A stretch of 64,000 nt of DNA from Pseudomonas sp. efr-133-TYG-5 (GTDB taxonomy: Bacteria > Pseudomonadota > Gammaproteobacteria > Pseudomonadales > Pseudomonadaceae): contig NZ_JARVSM010000008.1 in assembly GCF_030209175.1 (NCBI RefSeq), positions 124,001-188,000 of the forward strand, read 5' to 3'. Each line of letters starts with the position of its first letter. The stretch's first letter is position 1. The notes beneath the pieces were generated by a model. That model had not been told where the DNA came from. It ran no database searches and was given only the letters and a program-made list of their open reading frames with translations. The position numbers were made by a program, and so were the translations under genes. Positions 27,412 to 37,389 of this stretch are shown one piece after another.

Positions 27412-28612
27412 GGGCTTGTACCTGGCGCTCGGCTTCCTGCAGGCGGGTGCGGGCCCGGTCGAGGTCGACGCTTGAGCTGTCGGCGCGCCGTTGCAGCTTG
27501 CTCAGCTCGGCGCGGGCGTAGGCCAGTTCGGTTTTCAGCTGCCGCAGGCGCGCGTCAATCGGGCGTTTTTCCACGCGGACCAGCTCGGGCGCCGGCTGCG
27601 CGCTGGCGCCTTCCGCCGCGTGCAGCGCTTGTTCGGCCTCGCGCAGGGCCTGCTCGAGGGGCGCCAACTGCTCTGGGGCTGCCTCGGCGGCCTGCGCCTT
27701 TTTCAACTCGGCGCGGCGCATCGCCAACTGGATCTTGGCCCGTTTCAGCTCGGCGTCTTTTGCCGCCGGCGCGACTACGGGGGCGGGCGCGACCTGGCTT
27801 TCCAGTTGCGCCAGCGCCTGTTCGGCGGCTTCGAATTGCTGTTGCAGCACCATCAGTTGCGCCTGCTGTTCGAACGTCGGCGGATGACCGAAGGCTTTCA
27901 GCGATTTGTGCAATTGAGCGCGACTCATGGCGACATCGATCTTGGCTTTTTTCAGCGCGGCGTCGGCGGTCGCGGCCTTCTGCGCGCGCACGCGTTGCAG
28001 TGCCGCTTGCACCGGGTCGAGCGGGACGTCCGCGACAGTCACCTGGGCCGCACGCTGGGCCCGGGCCTCGCGTTCGGCCTGCTTGTGCTGTTCCTCGCGT
28101 TGCAGACGGGCGTTGCGGCGTTCGAAACGCTGCCGGGCATGGTTGCGTTTGGCCGCACGGGCCTGGTGCTCGGCGAGGCTGTGGGTCATGCCGCCGACCA
28201 CCGGCAGCGTGCCGGGTGGCAGCGGGCGCATTTCGATGCAGTCCACCGGGCAGGGTGCCACGCACAAATCGCAACCGGTGCATTCGTCGATCAGTACGGT
28301 GTGCATCAGTTTCGCCGCACCGACGATGGCATCGATCGGGCAGGCCTGGATGCACTTGGTGCAACCGATGCACTCGGCTTCGCGGATGAAGGCCACCTGC
28401 GGCGGCGCTGGACCGCGACTGACGTCCAGTTCGAGCACCGGGATTTTCAGCAGCTCGGCCAGCGCGGCAATGGTTTCGTCACCCCCCGGCGGACACTTGT
28501 TGATCGGCTCCCCGGCGGCAATTCCCTCGGCGTACGGCTTGCACCCGGGATGGCCGCACTTGCCGCATTGGGTCTGCGGCAGCAGCGCGTCGATACGTTG
28601 AATCAGACTCAT
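27398..28612 (-). CDS. rsxB: Rnf/Rsx subunit B, anchorless, fused to long coiled-coil tail
   Basis: Encodes 404 residues. An Fe-S domain (Cys16, 19, 24, 40) is followed by two [4Fe-4S] ferredoxin motifs (Cys81/84/87/91 and Cys111/114/117/121). Canonical RsxB is about 190 residues and begins with a membrane helix. Here the protein starts directly at the cluster domain (MSLIQRIDALLPQTQCGKCG). From about residue 150 to 404 it is Ala/Glu/Lys/Arg/Gln-rich coiled coil with three related units near 218-236, 287-305 and 355-373 (xLKxAKIxxAxxRAxL). Similar repeats form the C-terminus of RsxC. The start overlaps the rsxA stop (ATGA). Confidence 0.92.
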   Translation of the reverse strand: MSLIQRIDALLPQTQCGKCGHPGCKPYAEGIAAGEPINKCPPGGDETIAALAELLKIPVLELDVSRGPAPPQVAFIREAECIGCTKCIQACPIDAIVGAAKLMHTVLIDECTGCDLCVAPCPVDCIEMRPLPPGTLPVVGGMTHSLAEHQARAAKRNHARQRFERRNARLQREEQHKQAEREARAQRAAQVTVADVPLDPVQAALQRVRAQKAATADAALKKAKIDVAMSRAQLHKSLKAFGHPPTFEQQAQLMVLQQQFEAAEQALAQLESQVAPAPVVAPAAKDAELKRAKIQLAMRRAELKKAQAAEAAPEQLAPLEQALREAEQALHAAEGASAQPAPELVRVEKRPIDARLRQLKTELAYARAELSKLQRRADSSSVDLDRARTRLQEAERQVQAHVSP

Positions 28613-29178
28613 GTTTTGATCAGTCCACTGAAGCCGAGGAAAGCCACGGCCAGCAATCCGGCGCCGATCAGCTGGATCGGCAGGCCACGAAAGGGCTGCG
28701 GGATATCGTTGTCGGCGGTGCGCTCGCACAAGTCGCTGAACAGGCTCAGCACCAGCCAGAAGCCCAGGCCGGCGCCAAGGCTCAGTGCCGTCACCTGCGC
28801 CAGGCTGTTGTCCGCCTGCGCGGTGAGCAACGCCAGTCCCAGCACGCCGGCGTTGCCCAGCAGCAGCGGCCACAAGCCGTCGAACGGCCAGGCGGGCAGG
28901 CAGCGCGCCAGCAACCGCAGCAAAGGTGCAATCAGCAACACGCTGAGCGGCAGCCACACAAACAGGCGCAGCGCCTGCAACTGCAGCGGCACCAGCAGCC
29001 ATTGCCACAACGCATGAGCGAGCACGCCGACGCCCAGCATCAGGCACACCGTCGCCAGGCCCAGTGCATGCACCTGGCGCCGTTCGCCGGCCAGCAGCGG
29101 ATCGACAGCCAGCGGCCAGTGCAACACGAAGTTGTTGATCAGCGCAGCACTGAAGAGCGTTAGCACAAGTTCGGTCAT
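28609..29178 (-). CDS. rsxA: Divergent Rnf/Rsx complex subunit A
   Basis: Encodes a 189-residue protein with about six membrane helices. It aligns along its length with E. coli RsxA (INNFVLHWPL..., GVLGLALL, ADNDIPQPFRGLPIQLIGAGLLAVAFLGFSGLIK). Both cysteines that bind the RnfA/RnfE intramembrane [2Fe-2S] cluster are replaced: E. coli Cys26 aligns with Asp26 and Cys114 with Ala110. First gene of the operon. Little promoter space lies upstream apart from the 77 bases before the metG terminator and whatever precedes it. Confidence 0.88.
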   Translation of the reverse strand: MTELVLTLFSAALINNFVLHWPLAVDPLLAGERRQVHALGLATVCLMLGVGVLAHALWQWLLVPLQLQALRLFVWLPLSVLLIAPLLRLLARCLPAWPFDGLWPLLLGNAGVLGLALLTAQADNSLAQVTALSLGAGLGFWLVLSLFSDLCERTADNDIPQPFRGLPIQLIGAGLLAVAFLGFSGLIKT

Positions 29179-29255
29179 GGTTCTGCCGGCAGGAACGGGC
29201 GTCGGTCACTTAAGGTTAGGCATTATCCGGCAGGCGCGGAGGGCCGGCCAGATAT

Positions 29256-29293
29256 GAAAAATCCCACAGGCGCACGGGGCACGCCTGTGGGAT
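29256..29293 (-). terminator. Intrinsic terminator of metG
   Basis: In the metG direction: a 12-bp perfect stem (ATCCCACAGGCG / CGCCTGTGGGAT) with a 9-base loop, then TTTTT. It sits between metG and rsxA on the same strand, insulating the rsx operon. Confidence 0.85.
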
Positions 29294-29310
29294 CGGTCTG
29301 GCGCGGCAAC

Positions 29311-31362
29311 TTACTTGATGCGCTGACCCGGCTTGGCGCCGCTGTCCGGGCTCAGCAGGTAGATTTCTTCACCGCCAGGGCCGGCCGCCATCACCATGCC
29401 CTCGGAGATGCCGAACTTCATTTTCCGTGGCTTGAGGTTGGCGATCATCATGGTCAGGCGCCCGTCGAGTTTCGACGGGTCCGGGTAAGCGCTCTTGATC
29501 CCGGAGAACACGTTGCGTTGCTCGTCACCGATGTCCAGGGTCAGGCGCAGCAGCTTGTCGGCACCTTCCACATGTTCAGCCTTGACGATCAAAGCTACGC
29601 GCAGGTCGACGGCGGCAAAGGTGTCGAAGTCGATTTCCGGCGACAGCGGATCCTTGGCCAGTTCGCCGTTGCCGGCCGGCGCAGCAGCACCGGTGTCGGT
29701 CTGGCTGGCGGTGAGGTCTTCTTTCGAGGCGTCGGTCATGGCCTGGACTTTTACCGGGTCGATGCGCGTCATCAACGGCTTGAACTCGTTGAGCTGATGA
29801 TTGGCCAGCAGCGTGGTGTGGTCGTTCCAGGTCAGCGGAGCGACGTTGAGGAACGCTTCGGCGTCGGCGGCCAGCAGTGGCAGCACCGGCTTGAGGAAGA
29901 TCACCAGCTGGCGGAACAGGTTGATGCCGGTGGCGCAGATCGCCTGGACTTCATCCTGCTTGCCTTCCTGCTTGTTCAGCGACCACGGCGCCTTGTCGGC
30001 GATCCAGGCGTTGGCGCGGTCGGCCAGGGCCATGGTTTCACGCATGGCGCGAGCGAAGTCGCGGGCTTCATAGGCGTCGGCGATGCTCGGTGCGGCGGCG
30101 AGGAACGCTTCGGTCAGCTCCGGCGCGGCGTTGTTGTCGACCAGCAGGCCGGCGTTGCCCTTGTGGATGAAACCGGCGCAACGGCTGGCGATGTTGACCA
30201 CTTTGCCGACCAGGTCGGAGTTGACCTTCTGCACGAAGTCTTCGAGGTTCAGGTCGAGGTCGTCGACGCCACGCCCCAGTTTGGCCGCGTAGTAGTAGCG
30301 CAGGTATTCCGGCGACAGATGATCGAGGTAGGTCCGCGCCTTGATGAACGTGCCGCGCGACTTGGACATCTTCTGGCCGTTGACGGTCAGGTAGCCGTGC
30401 ACGTTGATCCCGGTCGGTTTGCGGAAACCGGCGCCTTCGAGCATGGCGGGCCAGAACAGGGCGTGGAAGTTGACGATGTCCTTGCCGATGAAGTGGTACA
30501 GCTCGGCGGTGGAGCCCTTGCCCCAGAACGCGTCGAAGTCCAGCTCCGGCGTGCGGTTGCAGAGGTTCTTGAAGCTGGCCATGTAGCCGATCGGCGCATC
30601 CAGCCAGACGTAGAAGTACTTGCCCGGCTCGCCCGGGATCTCGAAGCCGAAGTACGGCGCATCGCGGGAGATGTCCCACTGCTGCAGGCCGGCATCCAGC
30701 CATTCGGCGATCTTGTTGGCGACGGCGTCCTGCAGGGTGCCGCTGCGGGTCCAGGCTTGCAGCATTTCCTGGAAGTCCGGCAGCTTGAAGAAGAAGTGCT
30801 GGGAGTCCTTGAGCACCGGAGTGGCGCCGGAGATCGCCGACTTCGGATCCTTCAGGTCAGTTGGCGCGTAGGTCGCACCGCATTTTTCGCAGTTGTCGCC
30901 GTACTGGTCTTCGGTGCCGCATTTCGGGCAGGTGCCCTTGATGAAGCGGTCGGCCAGGAACATTTTCTTTTCCGGGTCGAAGTACTGGGTGATCGAGCGC
31001 TGGGCGATGTGCCCGGCGTCACGCAGCTTCAGGTAGATCTGGCTCGACAGCTCACGGTTTTCTTCGGCGTGAGTGGAGTGGAAATTGTCGAAGTCGACCA
31101 GGAAGTCGGCAAAGTCGGCGCTGTGTTCGGCCTGGACGTTGGCGATCAGTTGTTCCGGGGTGATGCCTTCCTTTTCCGCGCGCAGCATGATCGCCGAACC
31201 GTGGGCGTCGTCGGCGCAGACATAGATGCATTGATTGCCGCGATGCTTCTGGAAGCGCACCCACATATCGGTCTGGATGTACTCCAGCATGTGGCCAAGG
31301 TGGATCGAACCGTTGGCGTAGGGCAGGGCGCTGGTGACGAGGATCTTGCGTGGCTCGGACAT
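29311..31362 (-). CDS. metG: Methionyl-tRNA synthetase
   Basis: Encodes a 683-residue class I synthetase. The HIGH-type motif is HLGH at 21-24; the zinc knuckle (CPKCGTEDQYGDNCEKCG) lies near 145-165; the KMSKS motif (GQKMSKSRGTF) is near residue 335. A C-terminal tRNA-binding domain (IDFDTFAAVDLRVALIVKAEHVEGADKLL...) covers roughly the last 110 residues. Full-length dimeric type. It is divergent from mrp across a repeat-containing gap, the same arrangement as in other Pseudomonas. Confidence 0.98.
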   Translation of the reverse strand: MSEPRKILVTSALPYANGSIHLGHMLEYIQTDMWVRFQKHRGNQCIYVCADDAHGSAIMLRAEKEGITPEQLIANVQAEHSADFADFLVDFDNFHSTHAEENRELSSQIYLKLRDAGHIAQRSITQYFDPEKKMFLADRFIKGTCPKCGTEDQYGDNCEKCGATYAPTDLKDPKSAISGATPVLKDSQHFFFKLPDFQEMLQAWTRSGTLQDAVANKIAEWLDAGLQQWDISRDAPYFGFEIPGEPGKYFYVWLDAPIGYMASFKNLCNRTPELDFDAFWGKGSTAELYHFIGKDIVNFHALFWPAMLEGAGFRKPTGINVHGYLTVNGQKMSKSRGTFIKARTYLDHLSPEYLRYYYAAKLGRGVDDLDLNLEDFVQKVNSDLVGKVVNIASRCAGFIHKGNAGLLVDNNAAPELTEAFLAAAPSIADAYEARDFARAMRETMALADRANAWIADKAPWSLNKQEGKQDEVQAICATGINLFRQLVIFLKPVLPLLAADAEAFLNVAPLTWNDHTTLLANHQLNEFKPLMTRIDPVKVQAMTDASKEDLTASQTDTGAAAPAGNGELAKDPLSPEIDFDTFAAVDLRVALIVKAEHVEGADKLLRLTLDIGDEQRNVFSGIKSAYPDPSKLDGRLTMMIANLKPRKMKFGISEGMVMAAGPGGEEIYLLSPDSGAKPGQRIK

Positions 31363-31457
31363 GGGGCTTCGCTACTTGATGAAACGGAGGTCGGCCACTA
31401 TAAAGCGCCGGCGCATATTTTTCACCCCGTGCGCCTGTTTCATTGGCTGAGCAGACA

Positions 31458-31534
31458 GAAAAGATCGCCGCCTTCGGTCGCGCCTGCACGAGATCGGCAT
31501 CCATCTGCAGGCGCTGCCGAAGGCGACGATCTTT
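31458..31534. repeat. REP-like inverted repeat in metG/mrp gap
   Basis: Imperfect inverted arms (31458-31488 and 31505-31534) of the AAAGATCGCCGCCTTCGG type pair across a 16-base loop. This AAAGATCG...CCTTCGG unit is common between Pseudomonas genes. It sits between divergent genes, so it is not a terminator for either. Confidence 0.7.
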
Positions 31535-31584
31535 TCAGGTACGATAGCCGCCATCTATTCCCAGTCTTGATATCGGAGTTGCCC

Positions 31585-32679
31585 ATGAGTGCCGTCACTC
31601 GCGCAGCGGTGGAAGCCGTCCTCAGCCAATACACCGACCCTTACCTGAACCAGGACCCGGTCAGCGCCGGTTGCGTGAAGCACATCGAGATCGCTGGCGA
31701 CCGCGTCAAGGTTCAGCTGGAAATCGGCTACGCCGCCGGTCTGTTCAAGAGCGGCTGGGCGCAGATGCTCCAGCTGGCCATCGAGAACCTCGACGGCGTG
31801 GCATCGGCGCAAGTCGAGGTCAGCAGCGTGATCGTCGCGCACAAGGCGCAGGCACAGATCCCCGGCCTGGCCAACGTCAAGAACGTGGTCGCCGTGGCTT
31901 CCGGCAAGGGCGGCGTGGGCAAGTCGACCACCGCCGCCAACCTCGCGCTGGCGCTGGCCCGCGAAGGTGCCAAGGTGGGCATTCTCGATGCCGACATCTA
32001 TGGTCCGAGCCAGGGCATCATGTTCGGCATTGCCGAGGGTACCCGCCCGCAGATCAAGGACCAGAAGTGGTTCGTGCCGCTGCAGGCCCACGGTGTCGAA
32101 GTCATGTCGATGGCGTTCCTGACCGACGACAACACGCCGATGGTCTGGCGCGGGCCGATGGTCTCTGGCGCGTTGCTGCAACTGGTCACGCAAACCGCCT
32201 GGGGCGACCTCGATTACCTGGTGATCGACATGCCGCCAGGCACCGGCGATATCCAGCTGACCCTGGCGCAGAAAGTCCCGGTGGCCGGTGCGGTGATCGT
32301 CACCACGCCGCAGGATCTGGCACTGCTCGATGCGCGCAAGGGCGTGGAAATGTTCCGCAAGGTCAACATTCCGGTGCTCGGTGTGGTGGAAAACATGGCC
32401 GTGCACATCTGCTCGAACTGCGGTCATGCCGAGCATCTGTTCGGTGAAGGCGGCGGCGAGAAGCTGGCGAGCCAGTACGGCGTCGAACTGCTGGCCTCGC
32501 TGCCGCTGTCGATGCTGATCCGCGAGCAGGCCGATGGTGGCAAGCCGACGGTGATCGCCGAGCCGGACAGCCAGATCGCCATGGTCTACCAGGAGCTGGC
32601 CCGTCACGTCGGGGCGCGGATCGTGTTGCAGGAAGCGGCGACCCCGGCGATGCCGAACATCACCATCAGTGACGATTGA
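31585..32679 (+). CDS. mrp: Iron-sulfur cluster carrier ATPase Mrp (ApbC)
   Basis: Encodes 364 residues. An N-terminal MIP18-like domain covers about 1-85. The deviant Walker A SGKGGVGKST is at 106-115, followed by DADIYGPSQ and VIDMPPGTGDIQLTL. The cluster-binding CxxC is in VHICSNCGHAEHLFG. Mrp binds and transfers [4Fe-4S] clusters. A much longer open frame reads back through the opposite strand of metG; only this C-terminal part is the gene, with GGAG upstream of its ATG. Confidence 0.96.
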   Translation: MSAVTRAAVEAVLSQYTDPYLNQDPVSAGCVKHIEIAGDRVKVQLEIGYAAGLFKSGWAQMLQLAIENLDGVASAQVEVSSVIVAHKAQAQIPGLANVKNVVAVASGKGGVGKSTTAANLALALAREGAKVGILDADIYGPSQGIMFGIAEGTRPQIKDQKWFVPLQAHGVEVMSMAFLTDDNTPMVWRGPMVSGALLQLVTQTAWGDLDYLVIDMPPGTGDIQLTLAQKVPVAGAVIVTTPQDLALLDARKGVEMFRKVNIPVLGVVENMAVHICSNCGHAEHLFGEGGGEKLASQYGVELLASLPLSMLIREQADGGKPTVIAEPDSQIAMVYQELARHVGARIVLQEAATPAMPNITISDD

Positions 32680-32706
32680 GGTCTTTCTGTAAGCTCAGGG
32701 CAGTAC

Positions 32707-32796
32707 TGTGGGAGCGAGCCTGCTCGCGAATGCGGCGTGTCATTCAGCTGATGAGTTGACTGATCCAGCGCTTTCGCGAGCGGGCTCGCTCCCACA
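32707..32796. repeat. REPIN (paired REP sequences)
   Basis: Two REP units in inverted orientation at 32707-32730 and 32773-32796, built on TGTGGGAGCGAGC...GCTCGCGAA, separated by 42 bases. This is the standard P. fluorescens REP doublet, mobilised by RAYT transposases elsewhere in such genomes. It lies between the convergent mrp and SDR genes and may terminate both. Confidence 0.85.
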
Positions 32797-32813
32797 TTGT
32801 TTTGTGGTGGGGG

Positions 32814-33572
32814 TCAGATGCGCAGCCCGCCATCCATCTCCAGAATGCGCCCGGTGTAATAGTCGTTCTCGAAGATGTACGCCGCCGAATGGGCGATCTC
32901 TTCCGGCTTGCCCATGCGCTTGAGCGGAATCCCCGAAGTCATTTTCTCCAGCGCTTCGGGTTTCATGCCCAGGGTCATCTCGGTTTCGATGAAGCCCGGC
33001 GCGATGCCCGCCACACGAATGCCGTAACGCGCCAGTTCCTTGGCCCAGGTCACGGTCGCTGCCGCAACACCGGCCTTGGCGGCGGAGTAGTTGGTCTGGC
33101 CGACGTTGCCCGCGCGCGAGATCGAAGAAATATTGATGATCGCGCCGCTGTTTTTCAGCTCGACCATTTTCGCCGCCACTTCACGGGTGCAGAGGAACAC
33201 GCCGGTGAGGTTGACGTCGATCACCGCCTGCCATTGGGCCAGGCTCATCTTGGTCATCTCGCCATCCTTGACCTTGAGCAGCAGGCCGTCGCGCAGGATC
33301 CCGGCGTTGTTGATCAGGCCGTGGATCGCACCGAAGTCAGCGGCCACCTGAGCGACCATGTGCTCGACCTGCTCTTCATTGGCGACGTTGCACAGGTAGC
33401 TGCGCGCCTCGACGCCCTTGGCCTTGCAGGCGGCGACGGCGTCATCGAGTTTTTCCTGGTTGAGGTCGACCAGCGCCAGCTTCGCGCCCTTGCCGGCGAA
33501 ATACTCGGCCATCGAGCGGCCCAGACCCTGGCAACCGCCGGTGATAATGATTACTTTGTCGTTGAGTTGCAT
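32814..33572 (-). CDS. FabG-like short-chain dehydrogenase/reductase
   Basis: Encodes about 252 residues. Cofactor motif TGGCQGLG is near residue 13, NNAG near 90 (GLINNAGILRD), and the catalytic tetrad includes SSISRAGNVGQTNYSAAKAG (Ser, Tyr, Lys). The acidic residue in LALVDLNQEKL after the second strand suggests NAD(H) rather than NADP(H), although FabG-like members vary. I start at the second ATG because GGGGA is seven bases upstream; the ATG at 33578 adds two residues. Substrate not determinable. Confidence 0.9.
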   Translation of the reverse strand: MQLNDKVIIITGGCQGLGRSMAEYFAGKGAKLALVDLNQEKLDDAVAACKAKGVEARSYLCNVANEEQVEHMVAQVAADFGAIHGLINNAGILRDGLLLKVKDGEMTKMSLAQWQAVIDVNLTGVFLCTREVAAKMVELKNSGAIINISSISRAGNVGQTNYSAAKAGVAAATVTWAKELARYGIRVAGIAPGFIETEMTLGMKPEALEKMTSGIPLKRMGKPEEIAHSAAYIFENDYYTGRILEMDGGLRI

Positions 33573-33737
33573 TCGCATGTCCCCGAGAGCAGGTCAGAGT
33601 GGTGTCCTGTATAGAGAGCCTCTCGATCTGCACCGGCCGTGGCGTGGTTGCACATGAGAATTTCCCGATGGCGTGGCTGGAACTTATCCCAGGCGCCTGT
33701 CCGTTTTTTCGACGGATTCTATTTAAGGAGTCATAAA

Positions 33738-34469
33738 TTGAGCGTTGAAGCGGCCAAGAATGCCCGAGAATTGCTTCTCAAGGAATACCGTGGCGTGTTG
33801 TCGACCCACTCCAAGGCGATGCCCGGTTTCCCGTTCGGCTCGGTGGTTCCGTATTGCTTGGATGACCAGGGCCGGCCGCTGATCCTGATCAGCCGTATCG
33901 CCCAGCACACCCACAACCTGCAAAAGGACCCCAGATGCTCGCTGCTGGTGGGGGAGCGCGATGCCGACGACGTGCAGGCCGTTGGTCGCCTGACCTATCT
34001 GGCAGAGGCGGAACAGCTCGCAGATACCGCTGCCATTGACGCGGCAGCCGAGCGTTACTATCGCTATTTCCCCGACTCGCAGAACTACCACAAGGCCCAC
34101 GATTTCGATTTCTGGGTGCTCAAACCGGTCCGTCACCGCTACATCGGCGGCTTTGGTGCGATCCACTGGGTCGAGCACCTGACCCTGGCCAATCCGTTCG
34201 CCGGCAAGGCCGAGATCAGCATGGTCGAGCACATGAACAGCGATCATGCCAAGGCCATCGCCCATTACGTCGCGCTTGCCGGGTTGCCGAGCAGCGTGCC
34301 GGCGCAACTGGCCGGCATCGACAGCGAAGGCCTGCACCTGCGCATTGGCCAGGCGCTGTACTGGCTGCCGTTCCAAGCGCCTTGTAATACGCCGACACAA
34401 GTGCGCGAAGCCTTGGTTTCTCTGGCTCACGCCCAGGTCTGGCCAAAAAATGCAGTGGCCGATGCTTGA
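33738..34469 (+). CDS. HugZ-family haem oxygenase-like / PNPOx-fold protein
   Basis: Encodes 243 residues. A split-barrel flavin/haem-binding domain (ARELLLKEYRGVLSTHSKAMPGFPFGSVVPY...) is followed by a C-terminal DUF2470-type domain (ISMVEHMNSDHAKAIAHYV), the combination seen in HugZ haem-degrading proteins. I use the TTG at 33738 because a perfect AAGGAG lies seven bases before it and the protein matches the family from there. Activity on haem is inferred. Confidence 0.86.
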   Translation: MSVEAAKNARELLLKEYRGVLSTHSKAMPGFPFGSVVPYCLDDQGRPLILISRIAQHTHNLQKDPRCSLLVGERDADDVQAVGRLTYLAEAEQLADTAAIDAAAERYYRYFPDSQNYHKAHDFDFWVLKPVRHRYIGGFGAIHWVEHLTLANPFAGKAEISMVEHMNSDHAKAIAHYVALAGLPSSVPAQLAGIDSEGLHLRIGQALYWLPFQAPCNTPTQVREALVSLAHAQVWPKNAVADA

Positions 34470-34534
34470 ATTCACGAAAGGGCGACGTCATCTAAGGCTT
34501 ACTGCAAGGCATTTCTTGCGTTGAGGAAACTTTG

Positions 34535-35011
34535 ATGCGCCCTTATTTGTTGCTCTTTCTGCTGTTTCCGGTGCTGGAGCTGTTCGTATTCGTCAAGGTG
34601 GCAGGGGCTATCGGGTTTTTCCCGGCCCTGCTGCTGATCATTCTCGGCTCGATGTTCGGCGTATTCGTGCTGCGCGTCGCCGGTCTGGCCACCGCGCTGC
34701 GGGCTCGGGAAAGCCTGAACCGGGGCGAACTGCCTGCCCAGACCATGCTCGAAGGCCTGATGCTGGCCCTGGCCGGTGGTCTGCTGATCCTGCCGGGTTT
34801 CATCAGCGACGTGGTCGGCCTGGTGATGCTGCTGCCGGTCAGCCGGCGCTTGCTGGCCAATAAAATGCGCCAGCGGGCCGAGGAACAGGCCATGCGCCAG
34901 CGCGCTTTTGCCGACGATCTGCAACCGCGCGGCGGCCCGGCACCGCGCGAGCCCCTGGGCCGCGAGCCGACGGTGATCGAAGGCGAGTTCGAACACCGCG
35001 ACAACAAGTGA
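34535..35011 (+). CDS. fxsA: FxsA-family membrane protein
   Basis: Encodes 158 residues with three to four membrane helices in residues 1-105 (LLLFLLFPVLELFVFVKVAG, GFFPALLLIILGSMFGVFVL, MLALAGGLLILPGFISDVVGLVMLLP) and a charged tail. The LLILPGFISDVVGLVMLLP segment is the family hallmark. FxsA blocks exclusion of phage T7 by F-plasmid PifA in E. coli; its cellular role is unclear. GAGGA precedes the ATG. It lies directly upstream of groESL. Confidence 0.93.
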   Translation: MRPYLLLFLLFPVLELFVFVKVAGAIGFFPALLLIILGSMFGVFVLRVAGLATALRARESLNRGELPAQTMLEGLMLALAGGLLILPGFISDVVGLVMLLPVSRRLLANKMRQRAEEQAMRQRAFADDLQPRGGPAPREPLGREPTVIEGEFEHRDNK

Positions 35012-35023
35012 CAGCTTTATCGA

Positions 35024-35045
35024 CACGGCACCTTCGGGTGCCGTG
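35024..35045 (+). terminator. Probable weak terminator after fxsA
   Basis: A 9-bp stem (CACGGCACC / GGTGCCGTG) with a stable TTCG tetraloop. The following T content is poor, so termination may be partial. Confidence 0.55.
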
Positions 35046-35088
35046 ATCGTTTGTGCGCAACACCGATGAAAAAATTTCTGTCGGTGCC

Positions 35089-35117
35089 CTTGTAATAACC
35101 TTGTGCGCCCTTATGTA
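35089..35117 (+). promoter_or_regulatory. Candidate heat-shock (sigma-32) promoter of groESL
   Basis: CTTGTAA, then a 12-base spacer, then CCCTTATGT resembles the sigma-32 consensus CTTGAAA ... CCCCATNT. It sits about 145 bases upstream of groES in the only gap before the operon, where heat-shock control is expected. Confidence 0.5.
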
Positions 35118-35259
35118 TCGGTCACCGAAAGGTTTCTGGCTTTCAAGCCAGTCAGACTTCCGCGTCTCGCTCGCCGAGGCGCAACCGGCGAAGGCCGGAT
35201 TTGTTAAACCCGCCGGGACTACACCGGCCGATGAAAACCACAATTAGGAGAGATCGACA

Positions 35260-35553
35260 ATGAAGCTTCGTCCTCTGCATGACCGCGTCGTTATCCGTCG
35301 CAGCGAAGAAGAAAAGAAAACCGCTGGCGGTATCGTCCTGCCAGGTTCGGCTGCTGAAAAAGCCAACCACGGTGTGATTCTGGCTGTAGGCCCGGGCAAA
35401 GCTCTGGAAAACGGTGAAGTGCGTGCACTGTCCGTGAAGGAAGGCGACAAGGTTGTGTTCGGTCCTTACTCCGGCAGCAACACTGTGAAAGTCGACGGCG
35501 AAGACCTGCTGGTAATGAGCGAGAACGAAATCCTCGCTGTTATCGAAGGCTGA
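35260..35553 (+). CDS. groES: Co-chaperonin GroES
   Basis: Encodes a 97-residue Hsp10 subunit that caps GroEL. MKLRPLHDRVVIRRSEEEKKTAGGIVLPGSA has the mobile loop near 17-33, and VGPGKALENGEVR and the C-terminal NEILAVIE are typical. AGGAGAG lies upstream. groEL follows by 51 bases. Confidence 0.98.
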   Translation: MKLRPLHDRVVIRRSEEEKKTAGGIVLPGSAAEKANHGVILAVGPGKALENGEVRALSVKEGDKVVFGPYSGSNTVKVDGEDLLVMSENEILAVIEG

Positions 35554-35604
35554 TAAACCCCGTTCATTTTCCCGCTACTACAAAGTATTTAAGGAATATC
35601 GATC

Positions 35605-37251
<1,647 letters not shown>

Positions 37252-37272
37252 GCCAGCCTTACCCCCGCTACG

Positions 37273-37308
37273 AAAAAACCCCGCCTGCGCAAGCAGGCGG
37301 GGTTTTTT
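37273..37308. terminator. Strong intrinsic terminator after groEL
   Basis: A perfect stem (ACCCCGCCTGC / GCAGGCGGGGT) with a GCAA loop, flanked by A6 and T6, between the convergent groEL and PAP2 genes. Confidence 0.93.
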
Positions 37309-37389
37309 ATTGCCCTTCAGACCTCAAGTCCAGGGAACGAGGCCGCTGCCAGCGCTTGCCGGGCCGCCTCTGGCGCAGCGGTGCTTCAG

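Noticed and set aside
28613..29209. Upstream in-frame extension of rsxB to 603 codons that might supply the missing membrane anchor
   Set aside because: It is the antiphase shadow of rsxA, low in hydrophobic helices next to the cluster domain; ATGA coupling at 28609-28612 supports the short start.
31441..31560. Terminator for metG or mrp
   Set aside because: Both genes start here divergently; the inverted repeat is a REP-like element, not a transcript end.
29254..31584. Very long + strand frame running into mrp
   Set aside because: Antisense to metG, with composition of a shadow frame; only the part from 31585 has family homology and a ribosome site.
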